Assembly: GCA_965201155.1 (NCBI GenBank)
Contig: OZ241752.1
Coordinates: forward strand, 1,922,001-1,986,000
Direction of reading: 5' to 3'
Source: JANQOH01 sp965201155
Lineage (GTDB): Bacteria; Pseudomonadota; Alphaproteobacteria; UBA7887
Length of the DNA: 64,000 nucleotides
The stretch's first letter is position 1, and every line of letters begins with the position of its first letter. The position numbers and the translations under genes are program-made. Positions 43,720-53,062 of this stretch are shown in pieces. Under the pieces are notes generated by a model. It saw nothing but the letters and a program-made list of their open reading frames with translations. It was not told the DNA's origin and did no database searches.

Positions 43720-44511
43720 ATGATCGTCAAGCAACTCTATACGGAAAACGCCTATCGCAATTTCAATTATCTGATTGCCTGCCCGGAGACCGGCGAGGCG
43801 CTGGCGATCGATCCGCTTGACCACCGCCGCTGCCTCGCGGCGGCCAAGGACAAAGGCTGGCGCATTACGCAAATTCTCAATACGCACGAACATGGCGACC
43901 ATACCGGCGGCAATCGCGCGATGATCGCGGCCACCGGCGCAAAACTGCTCGCCCATGCCGGCGCTCGCGACCGTATTCCGGGGATCGACACGGGCCTTGC
44001 CGCCGGCGATGTCGTCAAAGTTGGGCGCACGGTGGAACTGGAAGCGCTCGACACGCCCGGCCACACGATGAGCCATGTCTGCCTGCTGTCGCGCACTGAC
44101 CAACCGGCGCTGTTTTGCGGCGATACGCTGTTCAATGCCGGCGCCGGCAATTGCCATAACGGCGGCCATCCGAGCGAACTCTATGATACCTTTGCCGGTC
44201 AGCTTGCCGGCCTGCCCGAGGACACGCTGATCTATCCCGGGCATGACTATATGGAAAACAACCTTGCCTTCACGCTGGACCGCGAGCCGGACAATGCGCG
44301 GGCGCGGGCGCTGAGCGGCGAAGTCGAGAATCAGGACCCGCATGCGGCCAGGGTCACGACGCTGGCGCTTGAGAAAGAGATCAACACATTTTTCCGGCTG
44401 CACAGCCCCACCGTAATCGCGCGGCTGCGCGACTCCTGGCCGGAACTGCCTGACTCGCCGACCCCGCGCGACGTGTTCCTGGGCTTGCGCGCCCTGCGCA
44501 ACAAGTGGTGA
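43720..44511 (+). CDS. gloB: Hydroxyacylglutathione hydrolase (glyoxalase II)
   Basis: A 263-residue metallo-beta-lactamase-fold enzyme that hydrolyses S-D-lactoylglutathione in methylglyoxal detoxification. The binuclear metal site is complete: THEHGDH (His56, His58, Asp60, His61), the later DTPGHTMSH, FCGDTLF and YPGHDY. The C-terminal glutathione-binding part ends TPRDVFLGLRALRNKW. The length is normal for glyoxalase II. It has its own promoter-like site upstream and converges on the SdhB-like gene. Confidence 0.93.
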   Translation: MIVKQLYTENAYRNFNYLIACPETGEALAIDPLDHRRCLAAAKDKGWRITQILNTHEHGDHTGGNRAMIAATGAKLLAHAGARDRIPGIDTGLAAGDVVKVGRTVELEALDTPGHTMSHVCLLSRTDQPALFCGDTLFNAGAGNCHNGGHPSELYDTFAGQLAGLPEDTLIYPGHDYMENNLAFTLDREPDNARARALSGEVENQDPHAARVTTLALEKEINTFFRLHSPTVIARLRDSWPELPDSPTPRDVFLGLRALRNKW

Positions 44512-44513
44512 GA

Positions 44514-44532
44514 GGCGGGCCTTCGGCCCGCC
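44514..44532. terminator. GC hairpin between convergent gloB and SdhB-like gene
   Basis: GGCGGGC, a five-base loop (CTTCG), then GCCCGCC, starting three bases after the gloB stop. No T run follows on either strand, so intrinsic termination is uncertain, but the position fits a shared terminator. Confidence 0.45.
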
Positions 44533-44541
44533 ACGGAAGTG

Positions 44542-45249
44542 TTACCCTTCGGGCGCCGACTCTGTCTCGTCCAGCAGCGGGCGGATCACCTTGCGCTTGA
44601 GGTCGATTCCCACCCCGCATTTGCAGCCGGGGCAGGTGCGGCAGACCTCGAGCCCGAGCGCCATCGCCGTATCGACCGCCTGTTCGCGTTCGCCCTCGGC
44701 CGCTGCGGGATCGAGCCGGATGCGCTGCAATTTCAGCAATGAAAACGGGTTGCCCCAGCGATAGGCGCCGCCTTCATCACGGTGTTCGTTTCCATCGGTG
44801 TCGAAATTGCGCGCGTGCATGGGGCATTTGTCGAGGCAGGCATAGCATTCGATGCACGCGGTCAACGCATGATAATCGTCGGGCGCCGCGACGTTCAGAT
44901 CATTGCCGCGCACGCCGTTGGGGAGATGTCCACGCAATTGCCGCGCCACCCCGTCGCGGCGCGCGATCAAGTCCCGGACGACCGGCAGTGCGCCGGGTGC
45001 GCTCAGCACATCGCCCTCACGCACGCGCGCGCGGCAGGCAATGCGCGGGCGTCCGTTGATGTCGATGGTGCACACGCCGCAGGTGCGGTTGCGGCAGCCA
45101 TAACGGAACGCCAAGTCAGGCATTGTCGCGGCCTGCGCCTGCAACAGCACGTCCAGCGCCATGGGCCGTTCGCCTTCCTCGCGCGGCTCGTAGTCGAAGG
45201 CGACAGCCTCTGCGGCGCCGTCGCGCACGGTCAGCAGCGAAACTCTCAT
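44542..45249 (-). CDS. SdhB/FrdB-like iron-sulfur subunit
   Basis: A 235-residue protein with three cluster motifs. The N-terminal plant-type 2Fe-2S domain has YGCRNRTCGVC and a later cysteine in RIACRARV. The C-terminal ferredoxin part has CIECYACLDKCP and then CRTCPGCKCGVG, whose spacing differs from classic SdhB. Its start overlaps the flavoprotein stop by four bases (ATGA), so the two subunits are made together. No cytochrome b or anchor gene is next to them, so the complex may be soluble or use an anchor encoded elsewhere. Confidence 0.85.
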   Translation of the reverse strand: MRVSLLTVRDGAAEAVAFDYEPREEGERPMALDVLLQAQAATMPDLAFRYGCRNRTCGVCTIDINGRPRIACRARVREGDVLSAPGALPVVRDLIARRDGVARQLRGHLPNGVRGNDLNVAAPDDYHALTACIECYACLDKCPMHARNFDTDGNEHRDEGGAYRWGNPFSLLKLQRIRLDPAAAEGEREQAVDTAMALGLEVCRTCPGCKCGVGIDLKRKVIRPLLDETESAPEG

Positions 45250-47141
45250 GCCGCGCTTGCCGGCGCCGGAATTTCACCCATTACCGCGCGGTAGCGCTTT
45301 TCCAGGACGCGGTCCTGGGTGCGCCCGGGCAGCGCGCGCAACAGTTTGAGCCACAGCTTGCGCTTGCGGTCTTCGATGAGGAAGGGCAGCAGGCGCCGCA
45401 GGGGCGTCTTCCGGTGCATTTCGCGGCGTACTGTCAGGGTGCCGTCGGAGGTGTACTGCGCGACCGTCGAATAGGGTTGTCCGAACAGTATGGATGTGTC
45501 GCCTCGATCGAGCCGCACATGCGCCCCCAGGCTGTGTTCGCGTGCTTCGGCGCTGAGGGCGACAATTTCGGCGGTATCCAGCATGTTTGCCAGTTCCACG
45601 GCGTCGATGAAGGATTGGTTCCAGACGCTTTCGCTCCCTATTCGCGCCTTTGCGGCTGCGCTTCGCAAGTCTTGCAGTTCGGCCTTGAAATGTGCGATCG
45701 ACTCCGCCGTTCGTGCCGGGCCTATGCCTTCCCAGCATGCGGCCTGCAGGCGTTTGACAAGCAGCGCCGGCGCCTCTCCATTCCCGGTTCCGAAGCGCGC
45801 GCGGGCGGCAGTGGCAAGCGTCACGAAAGGCGCTTTCGGCGCGGCCTGACGCCGGCCCGCGGCCAGCGCACGCACGGCAGCGGCGCGCCCGGCGCGGGCG
45901 CCGAAGATCGGCCCTTCGGACAGGGAGGTTGAACCGAGGCGGTTGGCGCCAAACAATCCGCCCATGGCCTGGCCGGCGGCGTGAAGGCCCCGCGGGGCAC
46001 CGCCGATGGCAGCGCCGTCCGCGTCAGTCCGCATGCCGCCCATAGCGTAATGGGCGCCCGGCCGCACTTCCCACATTTCCTGACACTGCGCCGCCTTGCG
46101 GCCCCAGGCCTGACGCACGGTCGCCATGACGCCGGACAGGGAATTCTTCAGGAAGGCATCGTAGTAGCGCCCGGCATGTTCGAGTTTCGCATTGCCGGTG
46201 AGATCAAGATAACAGCCGCCGCGTTCGGTGCCGCGTCCTTCCGCGACGGCGCGCACGATGGCGGCGGAACATTCGGCGCGCGTGCGCATCATCACCCCGT
46301 CAAGGATGACCTTGCCATTGCGGTCGCGCAATACGCCCAGATATCCTGCCGTCGCCGGCTCGCCGGCGCACAGCCCCTCATAGGCCGGCGGATGAGTCAT
46401 GCAGAAGGGCAGGAATTGCACCTGCTCCATATCGACGAGCTCCGCTCCGGCGCGCAGGGCCAGCGCATATGAGTCCCCTGTATTGCCGCGCATCGTGTCG
46501 GTCTTGGGGAAATAAAGCGTACTGAGACCGCCGGACGCAATCACCACCGACGGCGCACGCACTGCCACGAACACCCCGTTCGCGGCGTCATAGATGATGC
46601 CGCCGACGACTTCCCGCCCGCTCCCCCGGTCGGCGATGGCAGCGTCGAGAAACCAAGCGTCTTCCATGTATTCGATGCGGTGTCCCTGAACCACGGCGTT
46701 CCACGCCGCATGCCCTACGGCAAGGCCGCCATTGCGGTGGCCGACGGAGCGCCGCCGGGTATGTCCGCCAAGGGGAAGCGCCAGCGCCCTGGGGCGGTTT
46801 TTTTCTTCTTCGATATCAGGGCGCACACCGTGCCGGCGCAGCCAGTCATAGGCGTCGCGCGTGTCCTGGGCGAAGGCGGCGGTGATTTCCGGCGAGGGAA
46901 GGTCGGCACCGGCGACGCGAAGGTTCTCCGCCAGCGCGTCTTCCGAGTCGTCTTCATCGCCGCTGGCGCGGACGGTAATGATTCCCTCGGCGATCTTGGT
47001 ATCGGAACAGCCGATAGGGTCCTTGGCGGTGACGAGCACGCGAGCGCCGGCCTCGGCGGCAGCGTGCGCCGCCGCGCTTCCTGCGCCGCCTGAACCGACC
47101 ACAATCACGTCATAGTCGCGCCACACGGTCTCAATGGTCAT
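45246..47141 (-). CDS. SdhA/FrdA-like flavoprotein subunit with altered active site
   Basis: A 631-residue FAD protein of the fumarate reductase/succinate dehydrogenase superfamily. The dinucleotide fold is VIVVGSGGAGSAAA. The histidine that binds FAD covalently in SdhA reads Asp here (GCSDTKIAEG, Asp47), so FAD is probably non-covalent. By eye, SdhA His242 corresponds to Leu244 (QFLPF) and Thr254 to Tyr254. The other catalytic residues remain: His364 (GAHYAMGG), Arg401 (GANRLGS) and an Arg in MMRTRAE. The substrate may therefore not be succinate or fumarate. The partner gene follows with a four-base overlap. The downstream region has no membrane anchor. Confidence 0.85.
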   Translation of the reverse strand: MTIETVWRDYDVIVVGSGGAGSAAAHAAAEAGARVLVTAKDPIGCSDTKIAEGIITVRASGDEDDSEDALAENLRVAGADLPSPEITAAFAQDTRDAYDWLRRHGVRPDIEEEKNRPRALALPLGGHTRRRSVGHRNGGLAVGHAAWNAVVQGHRIEYMEDAWFLDAAIADRGSGREVVGGIIYDAANGVFVAVRAPSVVIASGGLSTLYFPKTDTMRGNTGDSYALALRAGAELVDMEQVQFLPFCMTHPPAYEGLCAGEPATAGYLGVLRDRNGKVILDGVMMRTRAECSAAIVRAVAEGRGTERGGCYLDLTGNAKLEHAGRYYDAFLKNSLSGVMATVRQAWGRKAAQCQEMWEVRPGAHYAMGGMRTDADGAAIGGAPRGLHAAGQAMGGLFGANRLGSTSLSEGPIFGARAGRAAAVRALAAGRRQAAPKAPFVTLATAARARFGTGNGEAPALLVKRLQAACWEGIGPARTAESIAHFKAELQDLRSAAAKARIGSESVWNQSFIDAVELANMLDTAEIVALSAEAREHSLGAHVRLDRGDTSILFGQPYSTVAQYTSDGTLTVRREMHRKTPLRRLLPFLIEDRKRKLWLKLLRALPGRTQDRVLEKRYRAVMGEIPAPASAA

Positions 47142-47175
47142 TCACATGCGTCCTTTCGTGTCTCGGGCAGGGGTG

Positions 47176-48324
47176 TCAGGCGTGTTCGGCGAGGAAGGCC
47201 AGCAGCAACTCCGCCACCGCTTGCGGCTGTTCCTGCTGTACCCAGTGGCCGGCGCCGGGGATGAGGTGGCAGCCGCCCATTTGCGTGCAGGCGCGCGTCT
47301 GCATCGCCTCGTAATCGCCGGGCTTCTGGTAAATTCCCCAGTCCGCGGCGCCGGCGATGAACGCCGACGGTACGTCGATAGTGCGGCCGGTGAAGGTACG
47401 CAAATCCTCAGTATTGGCGCCGCTCGTCATGCAGCGGTACCATTGCAGCCCGCCCTGAAACCCCGTGCGCGCAAACGCCTCGCTGTATACCGCCAGTTCG
47501 TTGTCGGGGAGCCATTCGCATGCCGCGGTCTGCGCCGGCGACGGCATCTCCGGCGCCACTGTTTCGGCCATCGTGCAGCCATGGTCCATGATGTAGTAGG
47601 TCGGCAGTTTCGCCAGTTCGGGCGCTGACCAGGAGGCCAGTGGAACGGGCTGGTTGTCCGGCCAGTCCGCGCTTTTGAAATGGTAGTAGGCACGCAGAAA
47701 GTCATGCAGCCCCTGCGGGCAGTCGCGCATGTCCGCATCGGCCTGGCGCGTGGAATAATACCACTGATAATGCTTGCGCGGACGATCCAGCGCCGCCAGC
47801 GCGTCATGAACGTCCGGCGCGGCCACCCCCCGGCGGGTGAGTGCGGGAAAATCGGATACGCCGCCGAACGGCGCGCTCATCAGCACCGCCGAGCGGAAAA
47901 TATCGGGACGAATCAGCGCGGCGTACGCTGTGAGGGGCGACCCGAAATCATGTCCGACAAGGGCAGCAACGCTGCGGCGCCCCAGCGCGAACAGCAGCCC
48001 GATTACGTCGCGCACCAGATTAAACATACGGAAGGACTCGAGATCGCCGTCATATGCGCCGTCCCACCCGGTGGTGCGGCCGTAGCCGCGCAGGTCGGGC
48101 GCAACCACATGATAGCCGGCGCCGGCGAGCGGCAGCATCACCTTGCGCCAGCTATAGGCAAGTTCGGGAAAGCCATGCAGCAGCATGACGCACGGCCGAC
48201 CTCCCTCCTCGAACCCGGCTTCGAGCACGTGCATGGTGAGCCCGTTGCCGTTTTCGATGAAGCGCGTGCGAACGCCGTCAGGCAAGGGACCGGCCGCCGG
48301 CCGGCCAGTCGTGGAATCGGTCAT
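47176..48324 (-). CDS. Epoxide-hydrolase-like alpha/beta hydrolase
   Basis: A 382-residue alpha/beta-hydrolase. The oxyanion region is MLLHGFPELAYSW, followed by APDLRGYGRT. The nucleophile motif is ALVGHDFGSPLTA (Asp), and the catalytic histidine is in GAGHWVQQEQP. HGFPE and an Asp nucleophile fit soluble epoxide hydrolases or fluoroacetate/haloalkane-type enzymes more than esterases. The central cap (KHYQWYYSTRQ, HFKSADWPDNQ) is longer than usual. It is on the same strand as the neighbouring dehydrogenase and the SdhA-like gene, but the functional link is not clear. Confidence 0.8.
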   Translation of the reverse strand: MTDSTTGRPAAGPLPDGVRTRFIENGNGLTMHVLEAGFEEGGRPCVMLLHGFPELAYSWRKVMLPLAGAGYHVVAPDLRGYGRTTGWDGAYDGDLESFRMFNLVRDVIGLLFALGRRSVAALVGHDFGSPLTAYAALIRPDIFRSAVLMSAPFGGVSDFPALTRRGVAAPDVHDALAALDRPRKHYQWYYSTRQADADMRDCPQGLHDFLRAYYHFKSADWPDNQPVPLASWSAPELAKLPTYYIMDHGCTMAETVAPEMPSPAQTAACEWLPDNELAVYSEAFARTGFQGGLQWYRCMTSGANTEDLRTFTGRTIDVPSAFIAGAADWGIYQKPGDYEAMQTRACTQMGGCHLIPGAGHWVQQEQPQAVAELLLAFLAEHA

Positions 48325-48357
48325 GGATGTCTCCTTGATATGGCCTGTGCCGGCGGG

Positions 48358-49287
48358 TCAGCCGGCTTCGCCGCCGAGGCGGTCCCGCTCCTCGCGTACC
48401 AGGTCGAAACCGGTGCGCAGCAGGCGTGCAGAGGCCTCGCGGGTCATGAACCCCGCATGCGCCGTAAGTATTACATTATCCAGTTTCCGCAAGGGATTGT
48501 CGTCCGCCGGCGGCTCATCGGCGAAGACATCGAGGCCGGCATGGGCAAGGCGGCCGGCACGCAGTGCTGTCACCAGTGCTGGTTCGTCGATCAGCCCGCC
48601 GCGTGCGGTGTTGATCAGGATTGCGCTACTCCGCATCAAACCCAGCCGCCGCGCGTCGAACAGGCCCGCGGTCTCGTCATTCAATGCCAGGTGGAGCGAC
48701 ACCACATCGGCGCGGGCCAGCAGGTCGTCCAGCGCGCAGGCGCGGCAAGGCAGGCTGTCAGGGACGCCGCTGCGGTTCCAGGCCAGCACCTTCATGCCGA
48801 GCGCCGCGCCCAGGCGCACCATCTCGCTGCCTATGCCGCCCGTGCCGATGACGCCGAGTGTCTTGTCGGCAAATTCGATACTGTCGCAGGTCTCCCAGCC
48901 GCCATCGCGGATGATCCGGTCCATGGCGGTGATGCGGCGTCCGGCGGCGAACATCAGGGCAACGGCGTGTTCGGCAACGCTGCGGTCGCCATAACCCTTG
49001 ATGGTGCGTACCACGATGCCGCGCGCCTGCGCCGCCACGAGATCAATATAACTTCCCGCTCCGGTGCCGAGAAACACAAACGCCTGCAAATCCGCCGCTT
49101 CTGCGATCATGGCGGCGTCGATGAGGGTGTGGTCGACCACAGCGATGCGGCAGCCCTGCAGCAGCGCCCGCGCGCGGTCGCGGGTTGCATCGCCCACCGA
49201 AATCTCCAGCCCCGGCGCCCGAGCGCGCAGTTCATCATCCACCAGGTCGGCGAGAAAGGCGGGGCAGTCGATAAACCGTGCAGTCAT
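48358..49287 (-). CDS. D-isomer-specific 2-hydroxyacid dehydrogenase
   Basis: A 309-residue NAD(P)-dependent enzyme starting at the ATG at 49287; the longer upstream start is not supported. The nucleotide-binding motif is GVIGTGGIGSEMVRLG. The substrate-binding Arg lies in NTARGGLIDEPALVTAL, the Glu in DVFADEPP, and the histidine in VILTAHAGFMTREA. It reduces a 2-keto acid or oxidises the D-hydroxy acid; glyoxylate/hydroxypyruvate and phosphoglycerate types are all possible. It is 33 bases upstream of the epoxide-hydrolase-like gene on the same strand, so they may be co-transcribed. Confidence 0.85.
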   Translation of the reverse strand: MTARFIDCPAFLADLVDDELRARAPGLEISVGDATRDRARALLQGCRIAVVDHTLIDAAMIAEAADLQAFVFLGTGAGSYIDLVAAQARGIVVRTIKGYGDRSVAEHAVALMFAAGRRITAMDRIIRDGGWETCDSIEFADKTLGVIGTGGIGSEMVRLGAALGMKVLAWNRSGVPDSLPCRACALDDLLARADVVSLHLALNDETAGLFDARRLGLMRSSAILINTARGGLIDEPALVTALRAGRLAHAGLDVFADEPPADDNPLRKLDNVILTAHAGFMTREASARLLRTGFDLVREERDRLGGEAG

Positions 49288-49397
49288 GGATCCAAGCTTT
49301 CGTGAGGTGCGCGGCACCCTGTTATAGTGCCTGTCACGCGGTGTTGCTGACAAGCGCGACGCTGCGCCGGCGGCACGGACAAGAGCGGGGAACAGCC

Positions 49398-50852
49398 ATG
49401 GCGGGCGATAATCTCACCAACGCGATCGGCGAGCAGCAGGGGCTTGAGATGTTCGGCGGCGTCAGGCGCCGCATGCGGCGCGCGCGCCCGGCCCTCGCCA
49501 TCACTGAAGCAGCGCGCCAAACCCCGGTTTTCGCGGAAACTGATGTGTTGGTGGTGGGCGGCGGCCCGGCCGGCACGGCGGCGGCCGTTTCGGCCGCGCG
49601 CCTGGGCGCCGACACCATGCTCGTCGAGCGCTACAACCATCTCGGCGGCCTCTCCACCGGCGGTCTTGTCATCTGGATCGACCGCATGACCGACTGGAAC
49701 GGGCGTCAGGTCATTGCCGGCTTCGCCCGCGACGTGCTTGACCGCCTTCCCCCGGAGGCTGTGCAGGGACCGGCGCGCGCCGACTGGGGATCGCGGGATG
49801 CCGCCACCGCAGCCTATTGGGCGGCGCGCACGTCGGCCTATCACGGCATCGTCACCTGGGCGCCCACGATCGATCCGGAGGCACTCAAGACGGCCTCGTT
49901 GGCGATGGTGCGCGAATCCGGCGTGCGCCTTGTGCTCCACGCCTGGGCGGCAGCGCCCATCGTCGAGGAGGGACATATGCGGGGCGCGATATTCGAGAGC
50001 AAGGAAGGCCGCCGCGCGATCCTCGCCAAGGTGGTCGTTGATACCACCGGCGATGCCGATTTGCTGGCCCGTGCGGGCGCGCCATGCGTCGGCGATATCG
50101 ACGAAAGCGATATTCATCACTGCATCAATACCGCCTTTCTGGCCGGTGGCGTGGATATGGCGCGCTGGCTGGCGTTCCGCGCGGAAAACCGCACGGGCTT
50201 CGGTGATTTCATGGCCCGCGGGCGCGCCGAAATCGGCTCGTTCGAAAAGCCGTTCGTCTCCTGGCGCAACGATGTGGCGCTGTTCATGGGGCCAAGGCTT
50301 TCGGGGTATGACGCATGCAATGTCGAGGACCTGACGGAGGTGGAACAGCGCTCGCGGGATCTCACCACCCGCCATATCGCCTTCTACCGGGCGCACGCCC
50401 CCGGGTTCGAGCAGGCGTTCCTGATGCTGGGCGCGCCGCAAATCGGCGTGCGCCACAGCCGCCGGATTGCCGGACAACGCGCCGTGACGCGCGCGCAATG
50501 GGATGAAGGCCGCGTCTGGGACGATGAGATCGGCGTGTCGCCGTCATTGTCGCCGAAATTCCCCAGCATCTCAGTGCCCTATGGTGCGCTTTTGCCGCAG
50601 CAGATCGAGGGGGTGCTGGGCGCCGGCCGCCATATTGCGTGCGATGCCAGTTCACATTCCTTCCTGCGCGAAATTCCGCAATGCTGGCTGTCGGGGCAGG
50701 CCGCAGGTGTGGCAGCGGCTCTGGCGGCCGATGGCGGCTGCGCGCCGCGCGCCCTGGCGCCACGGGTCATCCAGCGCGCGCTGCTCGACCAGGGCGTGTG
50801 GTTGTCGCCGCACATTTCCGCTCCGGCCGAGCGGCGCGCCGCCGCGGGCTAG
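49398..50852 (+). CDS. FAD-dependent oxidoreductase (FAD_oxidored type)
   Basis: A 484-residue flavoprotein. After about 35 residues it has the FAD motif DVLVVGGGPAGTAAAVSAARLG and VERYNHLGGLSTGG, typical of the PF12831 FAD-oxidored family. Later motifs are VVVDTTGDADLLARAGAP and ISVPYGALLPQQIEGVLGAG, followed by CWLSGQAAGVAAALA at the C-terminal FAD-binding end. Such proteins often oxidise sugars or amino compounds, but the substrate is unknown. Its stop shares the four bases CTAG with the stop of the convergent acylase gene. Confidence 0.8.
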   Translation: MAGDNLTNAIGEQQGLEMFGGVRRRMRRARPALAITEAARQTPVFAETDVLVVGGGPAGTAAAVSAARLGADTMLVERYNHLGGLSTGGLVIWIDRMTDWNGRQVIAGFARDVLDRLPPEAVQGPARADWGSRDAATAAYWAARTSAYHGIVTWAPTIDPEALKTASLAMVRESGVRLVLHAWAAAPIVEEGHMRGAIFESKEGRRAILAKVVVDTTGDADLLARAGAPCVGDIDESDIHHCINTAFLAGGVDMARWLAFRAENRTGFGDFMARGRAEIGSFEKPFVSWRNDVALFMGPRLSGYDACNVEDLTEVEQRSRDLTTRHIAFYRAHAPGFEQAFLMLGAPQIGVRHSRRIAGQRAVTRAQWDEGRVWDDEIGVSPSLSPKFPSISVPYGALLPQQIEGVLGAGRHIACDASSHSFLREIPQCWLSGQAAGVAAALAADGGCAPRALAPRVIQRALLDQGVWLSPHISAPAERRAAAG

Positions 50853-53062
50853 TCTGCCGGGCGCGGTATCAGGCGCAGGGTGTTCTCCGCTGCTTCCTGC
50901 ACTGCTTCCTCGCTCATCACCAGCACGATATGGCCGCCCAACGCCCACAGATCGGCGAGATCAGCGTAATGGTGCGAAAGTGGATGCCCGGACTGTCCCG
51001 TGTGGATTACCGCGCGCGTGCCGTCAGCGTCTGAAAGGTCGAAAATGGCGCGTAAGCCGGCGCCATGCGTTTCGGCGAAGGGTGCGGACTCGTTGTCGAT
51101 ACGCGTGTTTGCCTGCATCACCGTGTACGGGCCGCCGCCATGTTCGCGCTCGATAGCGAACAACTCCCGCACCACCGGTATCGAGTCGCTCAGCAAATGC
51201 CGGCTGACCGCCTTGTGCGCCTCGCCCCAGCGCCAGGAGTCCGTGTCGGCGCCGTGATGTTCGCGAATCCAGGCGAGGCCATCCTCAAACGCCTGTGCGA
51301 GCATGGTGCGGCAGTCATCCTCCGGCGGTCCGCACCATGAGGGGGCGCGGGTGAGCACATGGCGCACCATAGCCGGACGGCGGCCGCCATAGCGCCCGCG
51401 AAACGCCGGCAGGTTGCGGCCAATCAGCCTGTGCGTCAGGGCGCGGAACCAGGCTTGAAAAACCAGCGGTTCGGAGTCGTCCACTGACATGCGCCTGTCC
51501 CATGCCGACAATCGCTCATGCCATGGAGAATCTGCAATGGCGGGAAGCATCAGCGGCAGAAATTCCCGGGCCATCAGCGATACAATGTCCGTCTGCAACG
51601 CTGCGAAATTGTCCGCGTCCAGGCGGTGCGATGCGGCGAGGCTCTCGGCAATGCGCCGCGCGCGGTAATCTTCCGGCCAGTCACGCGAAATGAAATGCGC
51701 GTAATCCGGCGGTGTGATGTCCTGATTGGCAGTGACAATCAGCCCTGACGGGGGATTGCGCAGCTGCGGCAGGGCGTCGAACGGGATAACTCCGGTCCAG
51801 TCGCCGGCGCCGCCGGGCACCGCCGGCAGCCAGCCGTCATGGGCGCGCCGCACCGGCACGCGTCCGGCCGCCACAAATCCGATGTTTCCTGCCCGGTCGG
51901 CCAGTACAAAATTCTGCATCGGGACGTGAAACCCCTGCAGCGCGCGGAACAGGTCATCGACAGAACCCGCCCGCGCGAGTGCGAACCCGGCGGCGGCAGT
52001 CGTGTCGTCGTCGGCGAACGCCGTCCATGACAGGGCCATCCGGCGAGAGCCGGCGAACGGGGCAAGGTTTGACACTACCGGCCCGTAACGGGTCTCATGC
52101 ACCTTATGCAAGATCGGCGTGCCGCCGCGCACCTGCAATATTTCGGTGCGCGAGGTCTCCTCCTCGCCGTCAGCGACGATGAACAGGTCCTGCACATCGG
52201 GTCCGGTATTGGTGACTCCCCACGCAGCGTCGTCATTGCGGCCGACGACGATTGCCGGAATGCCCGGAATGGTAGCGCCGGCCACGTTGAGGCCCGGCGC
52301 GCGCAGATGCGCGAGATACCAGGCGGCGGGAGCGCTCAGGCCGAGATGTGGATCATTGGCGAGGATCGGCGCGCCGCCGACAGCGCGTTCCGGGCCGATA
52401 ACCCAATTGTTGGACCCAGGAGGCGGTGGGCCGCCGCCGGGCCATGCCGCGGCAAATTGCTCCGGTTCCAGCACCGCTTTCATTTCCGCCCGCAGCGCTT
52501 CCTCGGTGGCGTTGCCTGACAATCGCAGCGCCATCAGCTTCACCATCAGCACCGAATCCGCCGGCGTCCAGGGCGGCGGGCGATGGCGCAGTGCCAGCAA
52601 TTCCGGCGGCAGCCATGTCTGTGCGGCAAGCGCCGCATTGATCCCGGCCGCATAGGCATTCATCAGCTGCTGCGCGTCCCTGGGCAGCGCCGCAGCGTTG
52701 CGCTCGGCAACATGATGAAGACCGAGCGTGCGGAAATACCTGTCGGCGCCGATGGAGCGTGTGCCAAGAACCGACGCCAGTTCCCCACGGCCCAGCAGGC
52801 GGCTGAATGCGATCTGGTAGAGGCGGTCCTGGCCGTGAACGAAACCGAGGCCGAACCAGGCGTCGCGCTCGCTTTGCGCGTTGATGTGGGGGATGCCGTG
52901 CGCGTCGCGCAGTATCTCTATCTCGGCGTCGGCACCGGCAGCCTCCACCACGCCGTCGAGCACCGGCAGCGACGCCCGCATGGCGAACAAGATGGCGCCG
53001 GCGGCCGCCGCTGCCAGCAATGCCAGGGCGGCAGCAAGGCGGCGCAGCCAGCGCAGGGTCAT
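50849..53062 (-). CDS. Penicillin-acylase-family N-terminal nucleophile hydrolase
   Basis: A 737-residue precursor with an N-terminal membrane anchor or signal (LRRLAAALALLAAAAAGAILFA). The alpha-chain contains RDAHGIPHI and FVHGQDRLYQIAF. Autoprocessing would occur before Ser217 in PPGSNNWVIG, and the beta-chain carries ILANDPHLGL, GVTNTGPDVQDLF and the TANQD motif. The family includes penicillin G acylases and acyl-homoserine lactone acylases that quench quorum signals; the specificity cannot be told. Its start overlaps the stop of the CoA-transferase gene by four bases, so the two are one unit. Confidence 0.9.
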   Translation of the reverse strand: MTLRWLRRLAAALALLAAAAAGAILFAMRASLPVLDGVVEAAGADAEIEILRDAHGIPHINAQSERDAWFGLGFVHGQDRLYQIAFSRLLGRGELASVLGTRSIGADRYFRTLGLHHVAERNAAALPRDAQQLMNAYAAGINAALAAQTWLPPELLALRHRPPPWTPADSVLMVKLMALRLSGNATEEALRAEMKAVLEPEQFAAAWPGGGPPPPGSNNWVIGPERAVGGAPILANDPHLGLSAPAAWYLAHLRAPGLNVAGATIPGIPAIVVGRNDDAAWGVTNTGPDVQDLFIVADGEEETSRTEILQVRGGTPILHKVHETRYGPVVSNLAPFAGSRRMALSWTAFADDDTTAAAGFALARAGSVDDLFRALQGFHVPMQNFVLADRAGNIGFVAAGRVPVRRAHDGWLPAVPGGAGDWTGVIPFDALPQLRNPPSGLIVTANQDITPPDYAHFISRDWPEDYRARRIAESLAASHRLDADNFAALQTDIVSLMAREFLPLMLPAIADSPWHERLSAWDRRMSVDDSEPLVFQAWFRALTHRLIGRNLPAFRGRYGGRRPAMVRHVLTRAPSWCGPPEDDCRTMLAQAFEDGLAWIREHHGADTDSWRWGEAHKAVSRHLLSDSIPVVRELFAIEREHGGGPYTVMQANTRIDNESAPFAETHGAGLRAIFDLSDADGTRAVIHTGQSGHPLSHHYADLADLWALGGHIVLVMSEEAVQEAAENTLRLIPRPAD

